Under the pieces are notes generated by a model. The model was not told where the DNA came from and ran no database searches. It worked only from the letters and a program-made list of their open reading frames with translations. 10,052 nt of DNA. Source: DASQDN01 sp035630195. GTDB lineage: Bacteria; Acidobacteriota; Terriglobia; Bryobacterales; Bryobacteraceae. The position numbers and the translations under genes were made by a program. Shown in pieces: positions 1 to 6,544 of the stretch (its first letter is position 1; each line of letters begins with the position of its first letter). The DNA lies in assembly GCA_035630195.1 (NCBI GenBank), contig DASQLD010000638.1, forward strand, positions 1 through 10,052, read 5' to 3'.

Positions 1-1
1 G

Positions 2-532
2 TTGGCCAACTGGCGTGAAGGCGACCCGTTAGCCGCAGAAAAGCTCTTTACCTCCGTCTACAATGAACTGCGCCAGTTGGCCGGGTATTACATGCGGTCG
101 GAGCGCGACGACCATACACTACAACCGACGGCGCTAGTACACGAAATGTTCCTCAGGCTTAGTAAATCCGAGCCCGTCTCCTGGCAGAACCGCGCCCACT
201 TTTTTGCCGTCGCCGCTCAACAACTCCGACGCATTCTGGTAAACCATGCGCGCGACCGGCAGGCGGGAAAACGCGGCGGCAAACAGGTAAAGCTGACCCT
301 TTCCCATCTCAACGGTCTATCACAACAGCGAGAACTCGACGTTCTCGAACTCAACGACGCGCTTGATCGTCTGGAGGCATTTCAGCCCCGCGCCGCCCGC
401 GCCATCGAACTGCGGTTCTTCGCTGGACTAACTGAGGCCGAAGCTGCCGAGGCCCTCGGCATTTCGCTGGCGAGTCTCAAACGCGATTGGGCCTTTGGCC
501 GAGCGTGGCTGCTCCGTCAGCTAGGATCATAA
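2..532 (+). CDS. ECF-like RNA polymerase sigma factor (Sig-70_X6 type), 5'-truncated by window edge
   Basis: Alternative sigma factor that would direct core RNA polymerase to a set of promoters in the cytoplasm. Region 2 is visible near the N-terminus (NELRQLAGYYMRSER, then HTLQPTALVHEMFLRL at about residues 38-53). The HTLQPTALVHE motif is typical of the TIGR02999 'X6' sigma family, abundant in Acidobacteria and Planctomycetes. Region 4 lies at about residues 120-175, with a helix-turn-helix around EAEAAEALGISLASLKRDW. The frame is open to the first base and the first codon is TTG, read here as an internal Leu: family members usually have about ten more residues before the 'W-x-x-GD' motif, so the true start lies upstream. 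The C-terminus is complete (TAA at 530-532). The frame is intact, unlike its neighbours. In Acidobacteria these genes often precede a Ser/Thr kinase gene; here the next gene is convergent. Family assignment is confident; target promoters are unknown. Confidence 0.9.
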   Translation: MANWREGDPLAAEKLFTSVYNELRQLAGYYMRSERDDHTLQPTALVHEMFLRLSKSEPVSWQNRAHFFAVAAQQLRRILVNHARDRQAGKRGGKQVKLTLSHLNGLSQQRELDVLELNDALDRLEAFQPRAARAIELRFFAGLTEAEAAEALGISLASLKRDWAFGRAWLLRQLGS

Positions 533-1007
533 CGTCCTCAGCGAGATCCCCAGCGATATCCAATGTGAATGTGACCAGTGGGAACGCTGGAACGCCGGCG
601 CGAAACTCTGCCGCGGCAATCCAGTGCTTGCTCAGCACGAAGCGAACTCCAGCGCCTCCCACGACTATCCAGTGCCGGGCATCGAGAGCAAAGGCCGCCT
701 CTCGCGCCCGCACGAGTCCACCGCCGGCAATCCAGTAGCCCACTGCGGCTTTTGCGGGATCGGTGAAGTCTCCCGTCAAGCTTCCTAAGGCCAGCAGATT
801 TGAGTAGGCTCCGCCATTGTCCGCTAAGAATTCCGGTCGTACTGCAATACGCCGTGTGACTGGAATTTTGACAGAGACTCCGGAACTGAAGGCTGCCGGT
901 TCATCAAGATACCGTTTGTAAGATCCCACGGTCGCGAAGACCTCGGCTGAATGGCAAACGGCTACGAACGTCCCCAAGATAAACCAGGCGAGACCGACTT
1001 CTCGCAT
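477..1007 (-). CDS. small secreted, outer-membrane beta-barrel-like protein; C-terminus probably frameshifted
   Basis: Starting at ATG 1007, the protein opens with a signal peptide (MREVGLAWFILGTFVAVCHS, cleavage likely just after CHSA). It continues with alternating hydrophobic/polar strands rich in Gly and aromatics (VGYWIAGGGLVRAR, HWIVVGGAGVRFVLSKHWIAAAEFRAG, FPLVTFTL), as expected of a small outer-membrane beta-barrel. ATG 1007 is preferred over the more upstream GTG at 1013 because AGGAGG (1020-1015) sits 7 bases before the ATG but only 1 base before the GTG. As read, the ORF runs to 477 and overlaps the convergent sigma gene. In the neighbouring frame the end would read GYRWGSR-stop at 538-540, a more natural barrel terminus that leaves both genes separate, so one base is probably missing near 557-562. 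It follows the SM-like gene by two bases, suggesting translational coupling. No specific family recognised; substrate unknown. Confidence 0.6.
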   Translation of the reverse strand: MREVGLAWFILGTFVAVCHSAEVFATVGSYKRYLDEPAAFSSGVSVKIPVTRRIAVRPEFLADNGGAYSNLLALGSLTGDFTDPAKAAVGYWIAGGGLVRAREAAFALDARHWIVVGGAGVRFVLSKHWIAAAEFRAGVPAFPLVTFTLDIAGDLAEDVMILADGAATLGQRPNRV

Positions 1008-1009
1008 AC

Positions 1010-1490
1010 TCACGCCTCCTTTCTTCTGGTGCCGGCAGGCACGCTGTAAACAGTGACATTCTTCTGTCTGCCGGTGAGAGCCCCTAATGGAGTTCCGATG
1101 CCGGCGCCGAACATCCCGGATCCAGTTCCCATTGCCATCCGAGTGAAAAGCCTTGGATTATTGCGGTCGGTGATATCCCTGCGAAGCCCGCCCCAAAAGG
1201 GAAAGCAATTCCGAAGCCGGCCAACGCCCCAATCCTGGCCCCTCTCCACCGAGAGCCTTTCTGCTGCACAGATACTCGGCGGATGTCCTCTGCGTGAAAC
1301 ATTCTGGTTCCTTTCGGTGTGGTACCTCCATCGCCGCAGGCGACCACGTGCGAAATCGACCGCTTACATATTTGCCGTCTGCTAGCGCAATGGTGATGCG
1401 AGAATCCGGATGTAGTAACTGGAGGTCTCTCCAATCAGGTTGCGCCGTTGAAGCTATCAGCAGCACCATCGTGCAGATCCTACGTCTCAT
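1010..1490 (-). pseudogene. small secreted SM-like / glycine-rich protein, broken by two single-base frameshifts
   Basis: Three overlapping minus-strand frames together make one protein. Frame 1 (from ATG 1490) gives a signal peptide (MRRRICTMVLLIASTAQ) and an SM-like strand region (DWRDLQLLHPDSRITIALAD, then GKYVSGRFRTWSPAAMEV). Frame 2 continues with TPKGTRMFHAEDIRRVSV, QQKGSRWRGARIGALAGFGI and AFPFGAGFAG. Frame 3 finishes with MGTGSGMFGAGIGTPLGALT to TGA at 1012-1010. The order (signal, 'L-x-P-x-x-x-I-x-V-x-L-x-D' strand, 'V-R-R-V-S-V', glycine-zipper tail) matches a small family I know from acidobacterial genomes, of unknown function. Each junction needs one missing base: near 1321-1326 and near 1175-1182. 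Start ATG 1490 has GGGAGG (1500-1495) four bases upstream. Either recently inactivated or affected by sequence error; the reading on both sides is well preserved. Confidence 0.7.
1015..1020 (-). promoter_or_regulatory. Shine-Dalgarno AGGAGG deciding the start of the barrel-like gene
   Basis: On the minus strand AGGAGG precedes ATG 1007-1005 by 7 bases. It lies inside the last codons of the upstream SM-like reading frame (stop TGA at 1012-1010), so translation of the two genes is probably coupled. Confidence 0.65.
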
Positions 1491-1622
1491 ATAGCCTCCC
1501 GTTCTACAAGCACGGAACGCTTGCGAATCGGCTCAAAGCGGTTTGCGCTATTGGACTAAAACGGGTACCTTAACGAAGGCAGTACGGACTGTCGGCTACT
1601 GCAATTCCGAAGTAAAGCTCCA
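1491..1622. other. divergent intergenic region (SM-like unit / CheB-CheR hybrid)
   Basis: Holds the promoters for both directions, because the minus-strand unit starts at 1490 and the plus-strand cluster at 1623. A ribosome-binding site for the minus gene is visible (GGGAGG, 1500-1495). Before ATG 1623 only a weak GAAG is seen. I looked for -35/-10 pairs on both strands and found only poor matches with bad spacing, so no promoter is called. Confidence 0.5.
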
Positions 1623-2230
1623 ATGACATCTCTTGCTCAGTCAGAAGAAAATCCCCAAACCGAACGATTCCATATCGTAGGCATCGGCGCTTCCGCAGGA
1701 GGACTCGAAGCATTTCTGGAATTATTGCGCGCCCTGCCCTCTGGGACTGGGATGGCGTTTGTCGTTGTGCAGCACCTTGAACCGCATACGGAGAGCCAAT
1801 TAGCCGCGATACTATCCAAAGCCACGGATATGCCCGTGGTTCAGGCGGCAGAGGGTCAGAGTGTGGAACCTAATCGTGTGTATGTGATTCCGCCCAACAC
1901 AGTGATGTTGATCGAGAATCGGGTTTTGCACTTGGGGCCGCGACCGGACAGCGGCACGCCCCACTACCAGATCGACAGGTTTTTTGACTCGTTGGCCGCT
2001 GACCAGGGAGCCGACGCATTGGCGTAGTGCTGTCCGGCGGCGCCTCCGATGGAGCGCAAGGCATCCGGGCTATCAAAGCACGATTTGGAACTACTTTCGC
2101 GCAAAATGAGCGCTCCGCGAAGTATGGTGGAATGCCGCACAGCGCCATCGCTACCGGCGCCGTCGATTTCGTCTTGACGCCGACAGGCATCGCCGAAGAA
2201 CTGACCGGATGGGGTCGCACCCGTATCTGA
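1623..2230 (+). pseudogene. CheB methylesterase module of the hybrid (two frames: 1623-2027 and 2027-2230)
   Basis: CheB removes methyl groups from receptor glutamates using a Ser-His-Asp triad. All three are visible: Ser24 in GIGASAGG, His51 in VVVQHLEPH, and the Asp of LSGGASDG encoded at 2048-2050 in the second frame. The first frame stops at TAG 2025-2027 in the middle of the expected 'A-I-G-V-V-L-S-G' strand; adding one base near 2017 restores it. The second frame (GIRAIKARFGTTFAQ, AKYGGMPHSAIATGAVDFVL) ends at TGA 2228-2230. One more base in the C run at 2205-2207 would give 'ELTRMGSHPYL' and join it to the methyltransferase module. There is no receiver domain in front, as usual for these fusions. 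Start ATG 1623 fits the family's short N-terminal tail. Confidence 0.8.
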
Positions 2231-3999
2231 CTTCGTCAGCCGAAGCGCTTGAACAGCCGATGCGAGCCGCTGAGGAAGACGGCAAACTCCGGCAGATTCT
2301 CGACTTGCTGAAAGCTGCCACCAGGATCGATTTTGTGCAGTATAAACACAGCACCCTGCGCCGGCGCATTGGCCGTCGCCTTGTACTGCATCATCTCAGT
2401 ACTTTGGGCGAGTACCTTGAGTACCTTCGGGCTCATCCCCCGGAGATTCATCATCTCTATCGTGACGTGCTCATCAGTGTTACATCGTTCTTCCGTGAGC
2501 CGGAGATGTTTCAGATTCTTTCCCACTTAATATCCGAATATTTGGTGGAACGCAATAATAGCGAGCCCTTCCGTTTGTGGACGCCGGGATGCGCTACAGG
2601 AGAAGAAGCCTATTCCCTCGCGATCGCTGTTCTGGAAGTTCTTGAGGCGGGCGGGAGAGAAATTCCCGTTCAGGTCTTTGGCACAGATATCAGCGAAGCC
2701 GCGATTGACAAGGCGCGCTCCGGAGTTTATGCCCCCAAAATCGAACAGGAAATTTCCCCTGAGCGCTTGCGACGCTTTTTCTCTCGCGTCGATTCGGGAT
2801 ATCGGATCAATCCGCAGGTGAGGGAGTGTTGCATCTTTGCCAGGCATGACCTTTCCAACGATCCTCCGTTCTCCCAGATGGACTTGGTCAGTTGCCGCAA
2901 CGTTTTCATCTACCTGAACGTAAATCTCCAACAGCGCATTCTGCCTTCCCTACATTACAGCCTGAAGCCAGGGGGCATGCTGGTGCTAGGCAGCGCGGAG
3001 ACCGTCGGAAATCGATCCGATTTGTTTGCCGTGTTGAACAACGAAAACAAGATCTACACCAAGAATCCGGTTCAATCGCAGCCGGACATCGAAATGAAGT
3101 TTCAGGAGCCTTACCGAAAGTCCTCGGAAAGTGGGAATCGTGAGGCACTGCCCTCGACCGGTCCGGCAATCGCAGACCTGGAGTTTCGGGCCGCGCGCAT
3201 CTTACGGGACCTGTACGCGCCTCCCGGCGTCGTTATTAACCGTGAATCACAGGTGCTTCACTTTCATGGGCGAACAGAATTCTTTTTGGAACGTGTTCCA
3301 GGGGAAGCAAGTCTGAACCTCCTACGATTAGCTAAGGAGAGCCTTGTGCACCCGCTCCGGCGAGCGATCGATCTGGCTTTTGAAAACAACCAGGTCGTCC
3401 ATGAATCCGGTATCGAAGTCCGGCATAGTGGGGAGACACGGCCGGTTCGCTTGACAGTTATCCCCACAGCCGACCATATTCCCGCTTGTCTCGTATTGTT
3501 TGAGCAGGACGGCCGGCTTACGGGCGACCTCCAAGTTCACGAACGAGTTGCCGAACCAGAATCAACCAGTCTCACTCGAGCCGAGCGCGAGTTGGCCCAG
3601 ACGCGCGATTACTTGCGGACAGTCGTCGAACAGCACGAGGCGGCGACCGAGGAGTTGCGCGCCGCTAACGAAGAAGCGCGGTCTTCCAATGAGGAATTAC
3701 AGAGCACAAACGAGGAGCTAAGGACAGCCAAGGAGGAGTTACAGTCTTCCAACGAAGAGCTCACCACAGTCAACGACGAGCTTCGGCATCGATATTTCGA
3801 GCTGGATCTTGCTACGAATGATCTCAGCAACATCCTGAGCGCGGCCACTATTCCTATCCTCATGGTTGGGATGGATCTCAAAGTGCGCCGATTCACGCCA
3901 GCCTCTGAAAAGCTTCTTGGACTGGTGTCCTCGGATTTCGGGCGCATGGTCACCGACATTCGTCTCGCATTCATATCCCCGACTTTAAGGAGATTCTGA
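2209..3999 (+). CDS. CheR methyltransferase, coiled coil and first PAS module of the hybrid (longest intact piece)
   Basis: A 596-residue open stretch. The CheR N-terminal helical part is at about residues 25-95 (KHSTLRRRIGRRL). The SAM-binding domain follows: RLWTPGCATGEEAYSLAI at about 122-139, FGTDISEAAIDKAR at about 157-170, and NDPPFSQMDLVSCRNVFIYL at about 217-236. CheR methylates glutamates on chemoreceptors; in these fusions the target is not established. Residues about 325-435 are a PAS-like region (APPGVVINRESQVLHFHGRT). A Glu/Asn-rich heptad coiled coil comes next at about 465-530, then a further PAS start (SAATIPILMVGMDLKVRRFT). ATG 2209 is probably not a real start: the segment should be fused to the CheB module through a frame correction near 2205. 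The end is also artificial: 'DIRLAF' should run on into 'HIPDFKEILIETICTLAVQQ' in another frame after about 3971. Confidence 0.75.
   Translation: MGSHPYLTSSAEALEQPMRAAEEDGKLRQILDLLKAATRIDFVQYKHSTLRRRIGRRLVLHHLSTLGEYLEYLRAHPPEIHHLYRDVLISVTSFFREPEMFQILSHLISEYLVERNNSEPFRLWTPGCATGEEAYSLAIAVLEVLEAGGREIPVQVFGTDISEAAIDKARSGVYAPKIEQEISPERLRRFFSRVDSGYRINPQVRECCIFARHDLSNDPPFSQMDLVSCRNVFIYLNVNLQQRILPSLHYSLKPGGMLVLGSAETVGNRSDLFAVLNNENKIYTKNPVQSQPDIEMKFQEPYRKSSESGNREALPSTGPAIADLEFRAARILRDLYAPPGVVINRESQVLHFHGRTEFFLERVPGEASLNLLRLAKESLVHPLRRAIDLAFENNQVVHESGIEVRHSGETRPVRLTVIPTADHIPACLVLFEQDGRLTGDLQVHERVAEPESTSLTRAERELAQTRDYLRTVVEQHEAATEELRAANEEARSSNEELQSTNEELRTAKEELQSSNEELTTVNDELRHRYFELDLATNDLSNILSAATIPILMVGMDLKVRRFTPASEKLLGLVSSDFGRMVTDIRLAFISPTLRRF
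3649..3789 (+). repeat. heptad coiled-coil repeat (N-E-E-L-x-S/T units) encoded as degenerate 21-base repeats
   Basis: The stretch encodes repeated units such as SSNEELQ, STNEELR, TAKEELQ, SSNEELT and TVNDELR, i.e. one heptad per 21 bases with a/d hydrophobic spacing. This linker is characteristic of CheB/CheR-PAS hybrids and of signalling helices, and connects the methyltransferase half to the PAS/kinase half. The antisense frame over it is open only because the repeat avoids stops on that strand. Confidence 0.8.
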
Positions 4000-4009
4000 T
4001 CGAAACGAT

Positions 4010-4909
4010 ATGTACTCTGGCTGTTCAGCAACTCCGGGCTCAGGATCGGGATGGCCGCTGGTACAACGTCTTCTTCGTCCGTATCGAACGATAGACGACC
4101 GGATAGACGGCGCTGTCATCACTTTTATTGATATCGACGAATCGGTTCGCGCCGTTGCGGAAGCCGAATATGCGCGAGATTTCGCCGAAGGTATCGTCGA
4201 GACGGTGCAGCAGCCGTTGCTCGTCCGCGATTCAAACCTCCGTGTCTTGCGCACAACCGAAGCGTTTTACACTACCTTCCGCATAGGACGGGAGGAAACT
4301 ATCGGCGCGCCAATTTACGACCTGGGAAGTGGTCAGTGGAGACTGCCCGAGCTTCGGCGGCTGCTCGAAGAGGCTCTGGTTCACGATATTCCTTTCCGCG
4401 ATCTAGAGATCACGCACGACTTTCCGAATTCTCGGAAGCAGTACGACGCGCCTCCACGCCCGGCGGATAGGAGGATTGGATGGTCTCGCCAGGACAGTTC
4501 TACTCGCAATCGAGGATGTTACCGAAACGCAAGGAGATTGCCGGATTCTGTGCGGCTGACTGCCCGGGACGGCAGGGAAATTGTCGTTGAAGTTATCGCG
4601 AATAGCTACCGTGTCCGGGAACGCACGTTGATTCAGGCCAACATCCGGGATGTCACCGAACGACGTCGCATCGAGGAAGAACTTCGCCGCTCAAACCTTG
4701 ATCTTCAGCAATTTGCATTTGCCGCTTCTCACAATTTACAGGAACCTTTGCGCACCGTCATCAGTTTCCTCGAACTGTTTAAGCGGAAATACGAGCACCA
4801 ACTGGGATCGGAAGCGGATCAGCAGATTGGCTATATTACCAGTGCCGCGGACCACATGCGGCATCTCGTTCTGGATCTTTTAGGCTATTCCCAGGGTTGC
4901 CAGGGCTGA
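4010..4909 (+). pseudogene. PAS and histidine-phosphotransfer module of the hybrid, with internal shifts and a missing PAS core
   Basis: The first 20 or so residues from ATG 4010 are out of frame. Authentic sequence begins at about 4076 (RPYRTIDDRIDGAVITFIDI), and the preceding protein (QDRDGRWYNVF) is in the frame that starts near 3972. A PAS-like region follows (GIVETVQQPLLVRDSNLRVL). Between about 4430 and 4525 the true reading is one frame over (TTRLHARRIGG, then TVLLAIEDVTE), flanked by two extra bases. After 'ERKEIAG' (4528-4545) the protein jumps to 'VRLTARDGREIVVEVIANSY', which is the end of a PAS domain, so about 70-80 residues of its core are absent. The phosphotransfer helix reads FAFAASHNLQEPLRTV with the His codon at 4730-4732. 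The residue after His is Asn, not the usual Asp/Glu. An extra A at 4893 turns 'YSRVARADLNPGPVSAEAIL' into an early stop at 4909. Confidence 0.7.
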
Positions 4910-4950
4910 CCTGAATCCGGGTCCTGTGAGCGCTGAGGCGATTCTTTTCT

Positions 4951-5372
4951 AGTGTCCTCTTAAATCTGCAGCTCGCGGTGCGGAGCAGTAATGCCAGAAT
5001 TACCTTTGACCATTTGCCGGTAATCGAAGCGGATCAGACCCAACTTGTTCAGCTCTTCCAAAATCTCATTACCAACTCCATCAAGTACAAGAGCGCCGAA
5101 GCGCCCAGAATTCAGATCTCAGCGCGGGAAGCAGGACCAGAATGGGTTTTTCCATATCGGACAACGGGATAGGAATTGAACCTCGGTACGCGGATCATAT
5201 TTTTACTGTTTTCAAACGGCTTCACGGGCGAGAATATCCAGGAACTGGAATCGGTTTGGCTATCTGCAAACGGATTATAGAGCGTCATAAGGGCCCAATT
5301 TGGGTCGAGTCTGAGGTCGGCAAGGGCTCAACGTTCTTCTTGACAATTCCGAAAGGAACTGAAACAAGATAA
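4951..5372 (+). pseudogene. HATPase_c (ATP-binding) module of the hybrid, in two frames
   Basis: C-terminal kinase ATPase domain. The first frame (from AGT 4951) carries the N-box region LVQLFQNLITNSIKYK (about 5047-5094). It stops at 5172 because the T run at 5147-5151 is one base short. The second frame continues with SISDNGIGIEPRY (G1 box, Asp codon 5160-5162), VFKRLHGREYPGTGIGLAIC (G2 box from 5241) and WVESEVGKGSTFFLTIP, ending at TAA 5370-5372. All nucleotide-binding motifs are intact once the frame is repaired. It is very similar to the C-terminus of the kinase ending at 9373. The stop is 23 bases before the first response regulator. Confidence 0.75.
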
Positions 5373-5395
5373 GTGACAACACGATCTACCTAGAG

Positions 5396-5884
5396 ATGCT
5401 TCGCATCGTGGTGGTGGAAGACAATCCTGCTGACGCGCAGATGTTCCGGATCGCCCTTGAGGAAACCGGCGCTTCAATCGAGATCATTCCCATCACTGAT
5501 GGAGTGGAAGCACTGGAATACTTCGCCGAGGACAAAGCCGGAGAGGTGCTGGCCGAGTGCGATCTCGTCGTGCTTGACCTGAATCTACCCCGAGTCAGCG
5601 GCTTTGAAGTCTTGGAATGGATTAAAGGTTCAGATGAACTCAAACTCCTTCCCGTCGTTGTGATGTCCGGTTCGCGAAATGCCTTTGAAATCGATCGCTG
5701 TTACCGTGCCGGAGCCAACTCCTACGTTTGTAAATCGACCCATGTCGACGAGATTTTCGCGACTGCTGTAAAATTGGTTGATTATTGGGGTGGTTGTGCG
5801 AAGCTGCCTTCAAGGCAGACAATAGTAGCGAAAGCTAGCCATTCTGTCGAGACAGTCGCAGGCGCCGACCAGGAAAACTCCTGA
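5396..5884 (+). CDS. single-domain response regulator (Rcp1-like), first of two
   Basis: Cytoplasmic phospho-receiver with no output domain. Receiver hallmarks are all present: acidic pair Glu8-Asp9 (VVVEDNPAD), phospho-acceptor Asp61 (VVLDLNLPRVSG), Ser91 in VVMSGS, and Lys113 in the expected position (YVCKSTHVDE). The 162-residue length leaves about 30 unstructured residues after the receiver. The family is the one found next to phytochrome-type and PAS-rich histidine kinases, where the regulator acts through protein contacts or as a relay intermediate. The frame is intact, with plausible start ATG 5396 (only a weak purine stretch CTAGAG upstream), 23 bases after the hybrid gene's stop. It probably lies in one operon with the kinases on either side. 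Which kinase phosphorylates it cannot be told from sequence. Confidence 0.9.
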   Translation: MLRIVVVEDNPADAQMFRIALEETGASIEIIPITDGVEALEYFAEDKAGEVLAECDLVVLDLNLPRVSGFEVLEWIKGSDELKLLPVVVMSGSRNAFEIDRCYRAGANSYVCKSTHVDEIFATAVKLVDYWGGCAKLPSRQTIVAKASHSVETVAGADQENS

Positions 5885-5920
5885 TCCGGGAAAAGCTCGA
5901 GTCGGAATCAGTTAGTCTCC

Positions 5921-5925
5921 GGAGA
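5921..5925 (+). promoter_or_regulatory. Shine-Dalgarno GGAGA deciding a GTG start
   Basis: GGAGA lies 5 bases before GTG 5931. An ATG at 5927-5929 is closer but opens a frame that stops after 16 codons and does not encode the receiver domain, so GTG 5931 is the start of the second response regulator. Confidence 0.6.
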
Positions 5926-5930
5926 AATGA

Positions 5931-6383
5931 GTGACGAAGAACAATCGGCCCCATCACATTTTGCTTATCGAAGATAATCCTGCAGACATCGGCCTGCTGC
6001 GGTACGCCCTCGATGAGCAAAAGGAGCCGTATTCGCTGGAAGTGTTGCCCGACGGAGAATCTGCTCTTCGGTATGTCCGTGAAGTATATTCGAACGGTCC
6101 CGAGCCTTGTCTCATCGTTCTCGATTTGCACCTGCCCCAATACGACGGCTCAACTATCCTTCGGGCCATTCGGTCAGAACCGGCCCTGTCCCAGGTTGCC
6201 GTTGCGATCGTAACCGCCAGTCTTTCGCCACTCGAGAAAGCTGAAGTCATGACCCTCGGCGTCAAACTCTATCGCAAGAAGCCCATGAGCTATGAGGAAA
6301 CCGTGGAGCTGGCCCGCGAGCTGATCGAAATCTGTAAAGGATCAGAGCGCGCCGCCGACGCTACCGCTTCGTCCGGACATTAA
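5931..6383 (+). CDS. single-domain response regulator (Rcp1-like), second of two
   Basis: 150-residue receiver-only protein. Key residues: Glu14-Asp15 (LLIEDNPADIG), phospho-acceptor Asp65 (VLDLHLPQYDG), Thr95 (AIVTASLSP) and Lys117 followed by Pro (RKKPMS). The 'EDNPAD' and 'LDLHLP' motifs and the roughly 140-residue core place it with the regulators that partner PAS/GAF hybrid kinases. It differs clearly from the first regulator (for example Thr95 versus Ser91, and a true KP motif only here), so the pair may have separate partners or act in sequence. GTG start with a good ribosome-binding site. It lies 46 bases after the first regulator and 161 bases before the kinase, all on one strand. 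Confidence 0.9.
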   Translation: MTKNNRPHHILLIEDNPADIGLLRYALDEQKEPYSLEVLPDGESALRYVREVYSNGPEPCLIVLDLHLPQYDGSTILRAIRSEPALSQVAVAIVTASLSPLEKAEVMTLGVKLYRKKPMSYEETVELARELIEICKGSERAADATASSGH

Positions 6384-6544
6384 TCTTTGTATGGTTGGAA
6401 ATCAGGGCCGCTGAATGAATGCGTCTCCGATTATCTTGCTGTATGCTAATTCCGTTGGTAGTATTCTCAAAGTTCGCCTTGTTTCACGGTTGCCGATCCG
6501 CGTTTCGTCGCAGGGAAGCCGGATCAGCTGCGTGAAACCTTGGC
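6384..6544 (+). other. gap between second response regulator and kinase
   Basis: 161 bases with no supported gene, hairpin terminator or clear promoter. A short open frame beginning at 6415 is in a different frame from the kinase, overlaps its 5' end and has no recognisable content. The gap is long enough for a separate promoter of the kinase, but I cannot identify one. Confidence 0.4.

Larger units (their letters stand above)
1623..5372 (+). pseudogene. CheB-CheR-coiled coil-PAS-histidine kinase hybrid gene, split by about ten frame changes
   Basis: Read across frames, this is one sensory hybrid protein of roughly 1,240 residues. In order: CheB-type methylesterase, CheR-type methyltransferase, a Glu-rich coiled coil, two or three PAS-like regions, a histidine-phosphotransfer domain and an ATPase domain. 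Such CheB/CheR-PAS-kinase fusions are common in soil bacteria. Breaks with the likely repair: one missing base near 2016-2018, 2204-2207, 3970-3972, 4071-4076 and in the T run 5147-5151; one extra base near 4429-4430, 4524-4527, 4893 and in the T run 4945-4948; plus a junction at about 4540-4560 where most of a PAS domain is absent. Conserved motifs survive on both sides of every break and I see no independent nonsense substitutions once the frames are repaired. That argues for very recent inactivation or for consensus errors. It heads a same-strand cluster with two response regulators and a second kinase. Confidence 0.8.

Noticed and set aside
1053..1385. Plus-strand open frame of 110 codons
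   Set aside because: It lies opposite the frameshifted SM-like gene; signal peptide, motifs and ribosome-binding sites are on the minus strand.
1543..1571. TTGCGC-17-TACCTT as a promoter for the hybrid gene
   Set aside because: Only three of six matches in each box; not distinguishable from background.
3609..4031. Minus-strand Ser-rich repetitive open frame
   Set aside because: It is the antisense of the Glu/Asn heptad coiled coil, so its low-complexity repeats follow from the coding repeat.
1623..5372. Programmed ribosomal frameshifting or other recoding as the reason for the many frame changes in the hybrid gene
   Set aside because: About ten shifts of both signs, without slippery heptamers followed by stems, and also present in the unrelated minus-strand genes; error or decay is far simpler.
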